DNA of 64,000 bases from DATGMP01 sp035293565 (GTDB taxonomy: Bacteria; Pseudomonadota; Alphaproteobacteria; BOG-932; Roseiterribacteraceae), in NCBI GenBank assembly GCA_035293565.1, contig DATGMP010000149.1, positions 50,157 to 114,156 on the forward strand, given 5' to 3'. The translations under genes and the position numbers were made by a program. The notes beneath the pieces are model-generated. The model searched no databases and had not been told where the DNA came from. It saw nothing but the letters and a program-made list of their open reading frames with translations. Shown here in pieces: positions 51,113-58,879 of this stretch (the stretch's first letter is position 1; each line of letters begins with the position of its first letter).

Positions 51113-51820
51113 CGCTTTCAGCCCGGCCCGCGCGTCGCGCGCTGTCATGATCAAGCCGGGGATCTGCCCCGGCTTTTTCATTATGGAGCCGAAAACGGCC
51201 GCAAGCCGCGGCCGACCCTCCGAATCCAGCGGCAGCAAGGCGGCTTCCGGAAGGCCGCGCCAAGCTGGGTCGGCGATCGCCCTGAGCGCGATGAAGGGCA
51301 CGCCGGCTGCCGCCGCAACGCGTGCTGCCTCACCGCTTTCGAGATCGACGGCGAGCGCGCCGGTAGTCTCGTATATTAGTTTTTTATCAGATGGTTGTGA
51401 CGCGATCCTGATATCGCCGTATAGCAGCCCCACCACAATTTTTCGATTGTCATTCCCGTGAAAGCGGGAATCCGTATTGCCGCCAGCTTGATGGCCAACG
51501 ATCGATTCCCGATTTCGCGGGAATGACGCGTCCAGGAGAGCCGCTGCCGCCGGATAACGCCTGCCACCGGTCACCACCTCGTTCGCCACGATCAGCGTTC
51601 CCGGCGGCAAATCGGGGGCAAGGCCGCCAGCGATACCGAAGCTCATCAACGACTTGGCGCCCGAGGCTAAAAGCCTCTCTGCAGCCGGTGCCACATTGGC
51701 GTGGACACCGCCGGTGCAGGCAACAAGGCTCGACAGGCGGCGCGCGAGCCGCGCCTCGACTTGCAATCCGGTGACGATCCCGATCGGCTGGGGAATACCG
51801 AGCCGCGTCACATCCCCCAA
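51080..51820 (-). CDS. hpnG: Hopanoid-associated nucleoside phosphorylase HpnG
   Basis: A 246-residue PNP/UDP-phosphorylase-fold protein that removes adenine from adenosylhopane. Family marks are LVACTGGVHANVAPAAERLL, FGIAGGLAPDLPPGTLIVAN, EVVTGGRRYP, and TGALAVDLESGEAARVAAAA with the catalytic Glu/Asp region. Residues about 98-124 are encoded by a 79-bp palindromic repeat and are not phosphorylase-like (SFPRNRESIV, DSRFHGNDNRK). The frame stays open across it. The start overlaps the shc end by 13 nt. Whether the inserted loop is tolerated is unknown. Confidence 0.87.
   Translation of the reverse strand: MGDVTRLGIPQPIGIVTGLQVEARLARRLSSLVACTGGVHANVAPAAERLLASGAKSLMSFGIAGGLAPDLPPGTLIVANEVVTGGRRYPAAAALLDASFPRNRESIVGHQAGGNTDSRFHGNDNRKIVVGLLYGDIRIASQPSDKKLIYETTGALAVDLESGEAARVAAAAGVPFIALRAIADPAWRGLPEAALLPLDSEGRPRLAAVFGSIMKKPGQIPGLIMTARDARAGLKALLRACSVLVV
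51153..51178 (+). terminator. Intrinsic terminator for hpnH
   Basis: AAGCCGGGG, loop ATCTG, CCCCGGCTT followed by TTT: a perfect 9-bp GC-rich stem plus T-run on the plus strand, starting 41 nt after the hpnH stop. It lies inside the convergent hpnG coding region, where it encodes the KKPGQIPGL segment. On the minus strand the T-run is absent, so it should not stop hpnG transcription. Confidence 0.8.
51449..51527. repeat. 79-bp palindromic MITE/REP-like element inside hpnG
   Basis: Terminal inverted repeats GTCATTCCCG (51449-51458) and CGGGAATGAC (51518-51527). Each end is itself a hairpin: ATTCCCG/CGGGAAT around TGAAAG on the left and around ATTTCG on the right. The interior is about 30 bp. 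The layout matches the widespread short repeats whose translation gives SFPRxRES...DSRFxGND. Only one copy is seen in this window. Confidence 0.75.
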
Positions 51821-53760
51821 GCGACTTCCCGCGTGTTACTGCGCTTGAGATTGCGATAGCGGGCGACTGCCCAGACCGGGAAGAAGGCGCGGTAGCCGTG
51901 GTAGCGAAGGTAGAACACGCGCGGGAAGCCGACCGCGGTGTAGCTCTCCTCGGCCCAGGTGCCGTCGGATTTCTGGGTCGAGGTTAGAAACTCGATCCCG
52001 CGCGCGACGGCTGGGTTGTCGGTTTCGCCGGCAGCCATCAGGCCAAGGACGGCCCAGGCGGTCTGCGAGGCGGTGCTGACCACTTTCTCGCTGGGCGGCT
52101 GTCCCGGATAATAGGATTCGCCGCCTTCGCCCCAGCCTCCGTCGGGGCGCTGCTTGGAAAGCAGCCAGGCGATCGCCTTCTGGATCATCGGGTCGGAGGC
52201 CTTGATCCCAATCGCGTTCAGAGCACAGAGCGCAGACCAGGTGCCATAAATGTAGTTCGTGCCCCAGCGACCGAACCAGGACCCATCTTTTTCCTGCTCG
52301 CGTCTGAGATAGTCGATCGCGCGCGCAACCACCGGATCGTCCTTCGTCCGACCGAGCTGGGCGAACATGCTGACGCACCGCGCCGTGACGTCGACGGTCG
52401 GCGGGTCGAGTAGGGCGCCATGGTCGGCGAAGGGGATGTGATTCAGATAATAGTGCTCGTTGTCGACCTCGAAGGCCGCCCAGCCGCCATTCTTGCTCTG
52501 CATCCCCTCGACCCATTCGGTCGCCCGCGCGATGGACGTTCGGTGCTCCGGCTCCTTGCTGCGGTCGAGTGCCATCGCGACGACGGCCGTGTCATCGAGA
52601 TCGGGGTAGTAGTCGTTGTTGTACTGGAAGGCCCACCCGCCTGGCCGAAGGTCGGGGCGGCGCGCGATCCAGTCGCCTTTGACGTCGAGGATCTGGCGGC
52701 CGCGCAGCCATTCGAGACCCTGCTTGGCTTTTTCGACCGCTTCCGGATCGCCGCTTTCCAAAAGGGCATGACAGGCAAGGCCCGTGTCCCAGATCGGCGA
52801 GACGCAGGGCTGGGCGTAGAGGAACTTGTCGTCCGCCGCCACCAGCTTCTCGACCGATTCCTTGGCGATCAGCAGGTTGGGATCATCCTTGGGATAGCCC
52901 AGGCACTCATACATGAGCACTGAATTCACCATCGACGGGAAGATCGCGCCGAGCCCGTCCTCGCCGTTGAGGCGCTGCGTGACCCATTCCGCCGCGAGCT
53001 TCAGCGACCGACGGCGCGTCGGCCCCGGCATGATGGGCTCCGCCCACCGGAGCACGACGTCCAGACCGCGGAAGAAGCGGCCCCAGAAGGTCTTGTCGAT
53101 GTTCGGATGCCAGTCGCGCACCGTTTCGGGCGGCTGCACGAACAGCTCGGCGACGTCGATCTTGCGCTTCGCCTTCGGCTTGACGGCCTGGAGCACGATC
53201 AGCGGCACGATGACGGTCCGGCTCCAATAGGAGACCTTCTCGAGGTGGAAGGGAAACCAGCGCGGCAAGATCATGATCTCGACCGGCATCATCGGCGCCG
53301 CGCGCCATGGCACTTGCTCCCAAAGGGCGAGGAGAAACCGGGTGAAGACGTTCGTCCGCGCCGCGCCGCCGCAATCGAGGATCGCTCGGCGGGCCCGCAC
53401 CATGTGCGGCGCGTCGATCGGGTCGCCGGCGGCCTTTAGAGCCCAATAGGCTTTGACAGTCGCCGAAATGTCGAGCGGCCCGTCTTTCCAAAGCGGCCAA
53501 CCACCATGATCGGCTTGGGTTTCGCGGATGTAATGGGCGAGCTTCGTTTCTTTTTCTAAATCAACTTCGTCCAGAAAGTGCTTGTAAAGAATATATTCTG
53601 CCGGGATCGTTGCGTCGGCTTCTAGGATATAGACCCAGTGGCCGTCGGGTTGTTGCTTGTCGAGCAACGCCCTCACGCCGCGCTTGATCGAATCCTCGAG
53701 ATTCGGCGGCGGAGATGCCGGCTCGACCATTATATTCTCAGCAACACTCATCCTTGCCAT
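51808..53760 (-). CDS. shc: Squalene--hopene cyclase
   Basis: A 650-residue membrane-associated cyclase converting squalene to hopene and hopanol. The catalytic acid motif is YYPDLDDTAVVAMALDRSKE (DxDD) near residues 373-392. Several QW repeats are visible: QPDGHWVYILEAD, QKAIAWLLSKQRPDGGWGE and FLTSTQKSDGTWAEESYTAV. The N-terminal squalene-hopene cyclase domain and C-terminal domain are both complete, and the length fits. A second ATG 9 nt in is an alternative start. hpnG overlaps its end, so the two are coupled. Confidence 0.96.
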   Translation of the reverse strand: MARMSVAENIMVEPASPPPNLEDSIKRGVRALLDKQQPDGHWVYILEADATIPAEYILYKHFLDEVDLEKETKLAHYIRETQADHGGWPLWKDGPLDISATVKAYWALKAAGDPIDAPHMVRARRAILDCGGAARTNVFTRFLLALWEQVPWRAAPMMPVEIMILPRWFPFHLEKVSYWSRTVIVPLIVLQAVKPKAKRKIDVAELFVQPPETVRDWHPNIDKTFWGRFFRGLDVVLRWAEPIMPGPTRRRSLKLAAEWVTQRLNGEDGLGAIFPSMVNSVLMYECLGYPKDDPNLLIAKESVEKLVAADDKFLYAQPCVSPIWDTGLACHALLESGDPEAVEKAKQGLEWLRGRQILDVKGDWIARRPDLRPGGWAFQYNNDYYPDLDDTAVVAMALDRSKEPEHRTSIARATEWVEGMQSKNGGWAAFEVDNEHYYLNHIPFADHGALLDPPTVDVTARCVSMFAQLGRTKDDPVVARAIDYLRREQEKDGSWFGRWGTNYIYGTWSALCALNAIGIKASDPMIQKAIAWLLSKQRPDGGWGEGGESYYPGQPPSEKVVSTASQTAWAVLGLMAAGETDNPAVARGIEFLTSTQKSDGTWAEESYTAVGFPRVFYLRYHGYRAFFPVWAVARYRNLKRSNTREVAWGM

Positions 53761-53796
53761 CGCTCCGATACCTGTTCTAGCCGACCGCTGCCGGTG

Positions 53797-54936
53797 CTAT
53801 CGCATCGCCTGAAAACGGCCTTTCCACGCTCCGCCCTTGCCCTGCATGTGTCGCCGCGCCGAATCGAGGGTGGCGCCGAGATAAACCAGTGCGACTACGG
53901 GAAGCAAGGGCGCCCATAAGGGCGATCGGCCGTAGAATTGGAGCATCGGCAGGTAGCAAGCGGCCATGATCAGCCAAGCCAAGAGGCCCAACGCACTGCC
54001 GAGCCCGTGACCATAGACGAACACCAGAGGTGGGGCCAGGAAGACCAGCAGCAGGCCTAGCACAGTGCCCAGCAGCAGGAGCGGCGAATAATGGAGCTGG
54101 GTGTAGGCCGATCGCGCGATCATTCGCCAGATCTCGCCGATCTCGCCATAAACGCGCAGACTTTGCGCTTCGTTCGTGAGGCCGAGCCAGATTGGGCCGT
54201 TCCGTTTGAGCGCCGCGGCGAGCGAGCAATCGTCGATGAGAGCGCCCCGGATGGCGCCGATCCCGCCGATGCGGTCGAGCGCGGCGCGGCGAACCAGCAT
54301 GCATCCGCCAGCCGCCGCGGCGGTCTGGCGCGCAGGGTCGTTCACCCAGGCGAACGGATAAAGCATCTGGAAGAAGAAGACGAAGGCCGGAACGAGAAAG
54401 CGCTCCGCCCAGCTCTCGCAGCGCAACCGAACCATCAGCGATGTCAGGTCGAGCGCCCCGGCTTCGGCTCTGGCCAGCAGATGCGCCAGATTGCGCGGGC
54501 TATGGCGGATGTCGCCGTCGGTCAGCAGCAGATAGCGAGCGCTCGGGTCGATCTCTGACGCCTTGCGGACACCTTGATCGACAGCCCACATCTTGCCGGT
54601 CCACCCGGGTGGCGTCGGCTGACCCGGGACGATCGTGAGCCGATCGGCGGCGCCGACCGCGTCGGCCGCATGGCGTGCGACGTCAGCGGTTCCGTCGGTG
54701 CTCTCATCGTCCACGACGATGACGGAAATGCGGCCCTTATAGTCCTGCGATAGAAGCGAGCCGACCGTGCCGCCAATGCCTTCCGCCTCATTGCGGGCCG
54801 GGATTACCGCGACGATGTTCGGCCAGTCGCGCGGTGCGGCCGGCGCCGGCGCTGTATCGGTTCGCCAGAACCCGCCATGGCGGAGCCACAAGACCAGCCA
54901 GGCGACGAAGCACAGGAATCCCAGGAGCAGGATCAC
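53797..54936 (-). CDS. hpnB: Hopanoid biosynthesis glycosyltransferase HpnB
   Basis: A 379-residue family 2 glycosyltransferase associated with hopanoid loci. An N-terminal membrane helix (ILLLGFLCFVAWLVLWLRHG) is followed by the GT2 domain: AVIPARNEAEGIGGTVGSLL, VIVVDDESTDGTADVARHAA (nucleotide Asp), and ARYLLLTDGDIRHSPRNLAH (DxD). Two to three membrane helices are C-terminal. It is thought to glycosylate or otherwise modify bacteriohopanetetrol; the exact reaction is not fixed by sequence. It overlaps hpnA by 4 nt and lies 36 nt ahead of shc. Confidence 0.9.
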   Translation of the reverse strand: MILLLGFLCFVAWLVLWLRHGGFWRTDTAPAPAAPRDWPNIVAVIPARNEAEGIGGTVGSLLSQDYKGRISVIVVDDESTDGTADVARHAADAVGAADRLTIVPGQPTPPGWTGKMWAVDQGVRKASEIDPSARYLLLTDGDIRHSPRNLAHLLARAEAGALDLTSLMVRLRCESWAERFLVPAFVFFFQMLYPFAWVNDPARQTAAAAGGCMLVRRAALDRIGGIGAIRGALIDDCSLAAALKRNGPIWLGLTNEAQSLRVYGEIGEIWRMIARSAYTQLHYSPLLLLGTVLGLLLVFLAPPLVFVYGHGLGSALGLLAWLIMAACYLPMLQFYGRSPLWAPLLPVVALVYLGATLDSARRHMQGKGGAWKGRFQAMR

Positions 54937-55925
54937 TTGAGATATCCCGCCTGTTTGAACCAGGCGATCGCATCCACCAGCCCTTCGCGCGCCGGCCGGG
55001 TGCGGTAGCCAAGATCGCGAGCGGCCTTGGCGGAGGAGAAGAACATCCGCTTCCGCGCCATCCGGAGCGTGTCGCGCATTAAAAGCGGCTCCTTGCCGGT
55101 AAAGCGCGCCAGCAGCTCGGCGATCATCGCGACCGGATAGAGCGGCGTCACCGGAAGCTTGATGCGCGCGGGCTTGCCCCCCGTGATCCGGGCGATCTCC
55201 TCCTGCATCGCGGCCAGGGAGAAATCATCGCCGCCTAGAATGTAGCGCTCGCCTGGCTTTCCTTTGGCGAAGGCGAGCAGGTGGCCTTCCGCGCAATCGT
55301 CGACATGGACCAGATTGAGCCCGGTCTCGACATAGGCGGGCATCCGGCCGGATGCCGCCATGAGGATCGTCTGGCCGGTCGGCGTCGGCTTGATGTCCCT
55401 GGGCCCGATCGGGGTGGAAGGGTTGACGACGACGACCGGCAGGCCGGTTTCCCGTGCCGCCTTTCCGACGGCCTCCTCGGCCAGGAATTTCGAGCGCTTG
55501 TAGTGGCCCACCATATTGGCGAGCGCGACCGGCGTATCCTCGTCTCCGGCGCCGGAAGGGTCGATGCCCAGGGTGGCGACACTGCTCGTATAGACGACAC
55601 GCGAGACATTCGCCGCCGCCGCAGCCCGGATCAGGGCATCGCTTCCGTCCACATTGATGCGGTACATAGTGGCCGGATCGCGCACCCATAGACGGTAGTC
55701 GGCTGCGACATGGAACAGCGCCGTGCAGCCCTTGAGCGCGGACGGCAGCGTCTCCGGCGCAGCGAGATCGCCTTCAACGATCTCCGCGTCCAAGTCGGTC
55801 AGGTTGCGGCGATCGCTCGACGGCCGCGCCAGGACGCGGACGCGATGGCCGGCCCCGACCAGCGCGCGTGCAACGGATGAACCGAGGAATCCTGTGGCCC
55901 CGGTCACTAAGGCGGTCTCGCTCAT
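54933..55925 (-). CDS. hpnA: Hopanoid-associated NAD-dependent epimerase HpnA
   Basis: A 330-residue extended SDR of the sugar epimerase type. The Rossmann motif is LVTGATGFLGSSVARALVGA near residues 6-25. VVYTSSVATLG and the catalytic HYKRSKFLAEEAV (Y-x-x-x-K) are intact. VVVNPSTPIGPRDIKPTPTG and YVETGLNLVHVDDCAEGHLL are typical of HpnA. It probably prepares a nucleotide sugar or side-chain precursor for HpnB, with which it overlaps by 4 nt. It follows the CopD-like gene on the same strand by 23 nt. Confidence 0.92.
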   Translation of the reverse strand: MSETALVTGATGFLGSSVARALVGAGHRVRVLARPSSDRRNLTDLDAEIVEGDLAAPETLPSALKGCTALFHVAADYRLWVRDPATMYRINVDGSDALIRAAAAANVSRVVYTSSVATLGIDPSGAGDEDTPVALANMVGHYKRSKFLAEEAVGKAARETGLPVVVVNPSTPIGPRDIKPTPTGQTILMAASGRMPAYVETGLNLVHVDDCAEGHLLAFAKGKPGERYILGGDDFSLAAMQEEIARITGGKPARIKLPVTPLYPVAMIAELLARFTGKEPLLMRDTLRMARKRMFFSSAKAARDLGYRTRPAREGLVDAIAWFKQAGYLK

Positions 55926-55948
55926 CCCCCTCCGACTCGCCCGTTCGC

Positions 55949-57616
55949 TCAGGCTTCCCGGTAATTAAGCAGGACGAAGCCGATGAGAACATAGGAGATT
56001 GGCCAAACGAGAGCCGCGATCCGGTTGCCGGGAGGCCCGAGCCGTAACTCCAGCCAACGGGCCCAGGCGGAGGTCACGGCAAGCAGCGCCAGCGGGATGT
56101 GCGACAGCTCGATCAGGAACTGCTCCTTAACATCGGTGATGTTGTGAGAGTGCATGAGCAACATGCCGGCTCCGATGGCGGTCAAGATCGGAAAGGCGAG
56201 GGATGCCTCAGGCCGTTTGATGCGACCCAGCCGGACCGCCCATTCGAACAGGCCGAAGACGATCACCAGAAGCACGATGACTCGGTGCTGGAAGACCTCG
56301 GCGTCGCGCAAGCTTTCGAAGAAGCCAATCTCGCCAAGCGGCCAGGTCTCGGGATCGGAGCGCACGAACAGGAACGCGGCGAGGACGAGGAATGCGAGAG
56401 GCCAATGTCGTGCCCATCGCGCCTTTCCGGTACGCTCCAGCAACGCGAGCAGCCCGATCGCGATCACGAAGATGCCCGCCCAATGGTGATTGTACTCGGA
56501 CCAGGCGATATCGGCCGGCAAGCGGGGCGGTGCGATGCCCTCGCCGGGCACGAAAGCGCGCGGATGCTGGTCGGGGGAGGCTGTAGCCTTGGCTTCGGCG
56601 TCCAGCTTGGCTTGCAAGGAGGGTATTGCGAGCTTGTCATGGTCGGGGCTGGCCAGCCGCGGCGGCCAGACGGGCGCCATACGCTCCTTTGTCACCGACC
56701 ACGGGACTTGGTCGTAGGGTTGGTCGATTGAGGGCGGCGAGGAAGTGATCGAGGCTGCGAGTGCGAACACGGTAAGGCCGACGCCGATCTCGACTTCGGC
56801 GAAGCGCTGCATGCGCAGGATCGGCGTGGTCGGATCGGCGCGGAGGCGCTCGACCAGCCGATAGTTCATGAAGCCCAGAAAGAGCAGCCCTCCCAATAGG
56901 GCGACCTTGGCCAGCACCATGATGCCGTAGGAGGTTCCGATCAGGCCCTGGAAGCTGCCGACGAACACCCAGGCCAATGCCAGCCCGGCCAATGTGAGCG
57001 CGGCGACGCTGGCCATCGACATCTGAGAGAAGCGTTTCCCGATCAGCTTCCAGGGAACGGGATCATTCGTGCGTGCAAGCGCGATGACGAAATAGGGGAT
57101 GCCGCCGATCCATACGGCCGCGCCCAGCTGATGGAGAGCGTCGGCCAGGGCCAGGGGAAGGCGGTCATTCATCCGTGACATGGAGTGGCTGGTCGCCGCG
57201 GCCGATCCCAGGAGAATTGCAGCGATGATGACGAAGCCCTTGGTCTGCCAGGGCTCCATCCGATCGCCGAACGCGAGGGCGAAGATAGCCACGCAGGCGA
57301 AGGCGCGAACCATCTCGGCCTGTGCGAAATCAGCCGCCAGCCCCTCGCTGATGGGCACGCCCGCCGAAGCCTGGAGCAGCAGGACGTTAAGGGCGACATA
57401 GGCGATCGCCCCCACCAGACCGACCGCCGCGCTCCATCGCAGGAGGGCGCGGCAACGGCGAATGATGTCGTGGGCCGCCAGGCCGATCGCCTTCCGGAAG
57501 GGAAGCAGAACGAGCAGCATGAAGGCGACGCCGCCAATCATCAGCGCCTGAGAGGCCAGCGCGACGAAGCGGAAGACGACATCGAGGAAGCCGAAGAGGT
57601 CGAAAAGGAGGGCCAC
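55949..57616 (-). CDS. CopD-like polytopic membrane protein in the hopanoid operon
   Basis: A protein of about 555 residues with about 13-14 hydrophobic segments. The first half resembles the copper-resistance D domain (SRMNDRLPLALADALHQLGA, AVWIGGIPYFVIALA, SMASVAALTLAGLALAWVF). A soluble loop of about 85 residues (VPWSVTKERMAPVWPPRLAS onward) separates it from a second membrane half with HRVIVLLVIVFGLFEWAVR and LLMHSHNITDVKEQFLIELS. Conserved His residues could bind copper or haem. The GTG at 57616 gives a membrane helix at the N-terminus; the frame upstream overlaps hpnL and is not real. Confidence 0.75.
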   Translation of the reverse strand: MALLFDLFGFLDVVFRFVALASQALMIGGVAFMLLVLLPFRKAIGLAAHDIIRRCRALLRWSAAVGLVGAIAYVALNVLLLQASAGVPISEGLAADFAQAEMVRAFACVAIFALAFGDRMEPWQTKGFVIIAAILLGSAAATSHSMSRMNDRLPLALADALHQLGAAVWIGGIPYFVIALARTNDPVPWKLIGKRFSQMSMASVAALTLAGLALAWVFVGSFQGLIGTSYGIMVLAKVALLGGLLFLGFMNYRLVERLRADPTTPILRMQRFAEVEIGVGLTVFALAASITSSPPSIDQPYDQVPWSVTKERMAPVWPPRLASPDHDKLAIPSLQAKLDAEAKATASPDQHPRAFVPGEGIAPPRLPADIAWSEYNHHWAGIFVIAIGLLALLERTGKARWARHWPLAFLVLAAFLFVRSDPETWPLGEIGFFESLRDAEVFQHRVIVLLVIVFGLFEWAVRLGRIKRPEASLAFPILTAIGAGMLLMHSHNITDVKEQFLIELSHIPLALLAVTSAWARWLELRLGPPGNRIAALVWPISYVLIGFVLLNYREA

Positions 57617-57656
57617 TGGCGCAGGTCTTAGGCTGGGAACGAAGGCGAGGGAAGGA

Positions 57657-58706
57657 TCACAGGCCGACCGGCTTCGTCTCGGCGGTGCTTCGTCGCGCCC
57701 AGCGCCGGCGAACTTCACGCGCCTGCCACAGCGCAAGCCCAGGCAGGCCGAGGGCGAGCTCGCGAACCCGCTTCGTGAGCGATATCGAGATCGCCGCGTC
57801 GATAGGGACGCCGAACAAACCGGCCACGATCACGAACCCTCCTTCTTGAACGCCCAGTGCTCCGGGCACGAAAAAAGCAGCGCTGCGAACCGCCTGGGCC
57901 AGGCTTTCGATCACATAGGCCTGGCCGAGATCCACGGGATGGCCGAGCGCCCAGGCGGCGACTATCACTTCCCCGGCGCCGAGCGACCAGGCAATGAGAT
58001 GGAAAAGGGCGGCCAGCAGCAGCCGTTCTCTGAGGCGATAGACCTCGCCGAGCGCCGCGTCCAGGCCGGCCACGCCTTCCAGCCTGTTCCATCCGGTTCT
58101 GTCCGCGATTGCCAGCAGGAGCTTTTCAAACAGGCGCACGCCGCCCCATCGCTGGGCGAATACGGCCAAGGCAGCGAAGGCGACGGCGATCGCAAAACCC
58201 AGCGCGGCCCAATGGCCGACATCGCCGGCTTGGGCGAGCGTGAAGATAAGGGCGAGCCCCATCAGCGTGAAGACGGCCTGGGTCAATGTCTCGATCGTCA
58301 CGTCCGCGATGATCGAGGCGCCTGCCACCGGCAGCCTCAGGCCTTCGCGGGTCAGTAGCCGCGCGGCGGCGACCTCGCCGCCCACCTGCGCTACCGGCAA
58401 CAGCCCGTCGATCGATTCGCGAATCCAGCGAAGCTCCAGAAGCTCTGTGAATTTCGGTCGATGGGTCAGCGCCACATCCGACAAAAGCGCGCTCCAGGCC
58501 CAAGCGCAGAAGAGCAGCTGGCAGATATGCACCGCGATGATCGCGAGCAGCCCGAGGCGGACACTGATGACTTCGTTCCAGATCCGGCCAAATCCGATGT
58601 CGGCGATACCGAGAAAGAGCGCTATCCCGAAGATCGTGGCCGACACCAGGCCGAGGCCGACCGTGCTGGAACGAAAGGAGAGGCGAGGGAGACGAAATTG
58701 GGCCAT
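57657..58706 (-). CDS. hpnL: Hopanoid-associated membrane protein HpnL (LPG synthase TM-like)
   Basis: A 349-residue inner-membrane protein with about eight helices, of the lysylphosphatidylglycerol-synthase/UPF0104 fold that may act as a lipid flippase. Seen are RWIRESIDGLLPVAQVGGEV near residues 93-112, AARLLTREGLRLPVAGASII, VIESLAQAVRSAAFFVPGAL and GVQEGGFVIVAGLFGVP near 275, all typical of HpnL. It starts the minus-strand hopanoid operon (hpnL, copD-like, hpnA, hpnB, shc, hpnG) and is divergent from hpnCD across 173 nt, which should hold both promoters. Confidence 0.87.
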   Translation of the reverse strand: MAQFRLPRLSFRSSTVGLGLVSATIFGIALFLGIADIGFGRIWNEVISVRLGLLAIIAVHICQLLFCAWAWSALLSDVALTHRPKFTELLELRWIRESIDGLLPVAQVGGEVAAARLLTREGLRLPVAGASIIADVTIETLTQAVFTLMGLALIFTLAQAGDVGHWAALGFAIAVAFAALAVFAQRWGGVRLFEKLLLAIADRTGWNRLEGVAGLDAALGEVYRLRERLLLAALFHLIAWSLGAGEVIVAAWALGHPVDLGQAYVIESLAQAVRSAAFFVPGALGVQEGGFVIVAGLFGVPIDAAISISLTKRVRELALGLPGLALWQAREVRRRWARRSTAETKPVGL

Positions 58707-58879
58707 GGCCTCCTTTATCCGCTCCGCCTCGCGGCTGATAGCCCCGCCGATGCAAATCAGCCGTTCGTCGGCGGCGAGGAGTGTGCCGGCTTGTCCTGGG
58801 GCGGGGAGGCGTCTAGCTCTATCGCGGACTTGGCTCCGGAGGATGACGCCGTGCCCCGCCCTTTAGGAACACGCCCCAG

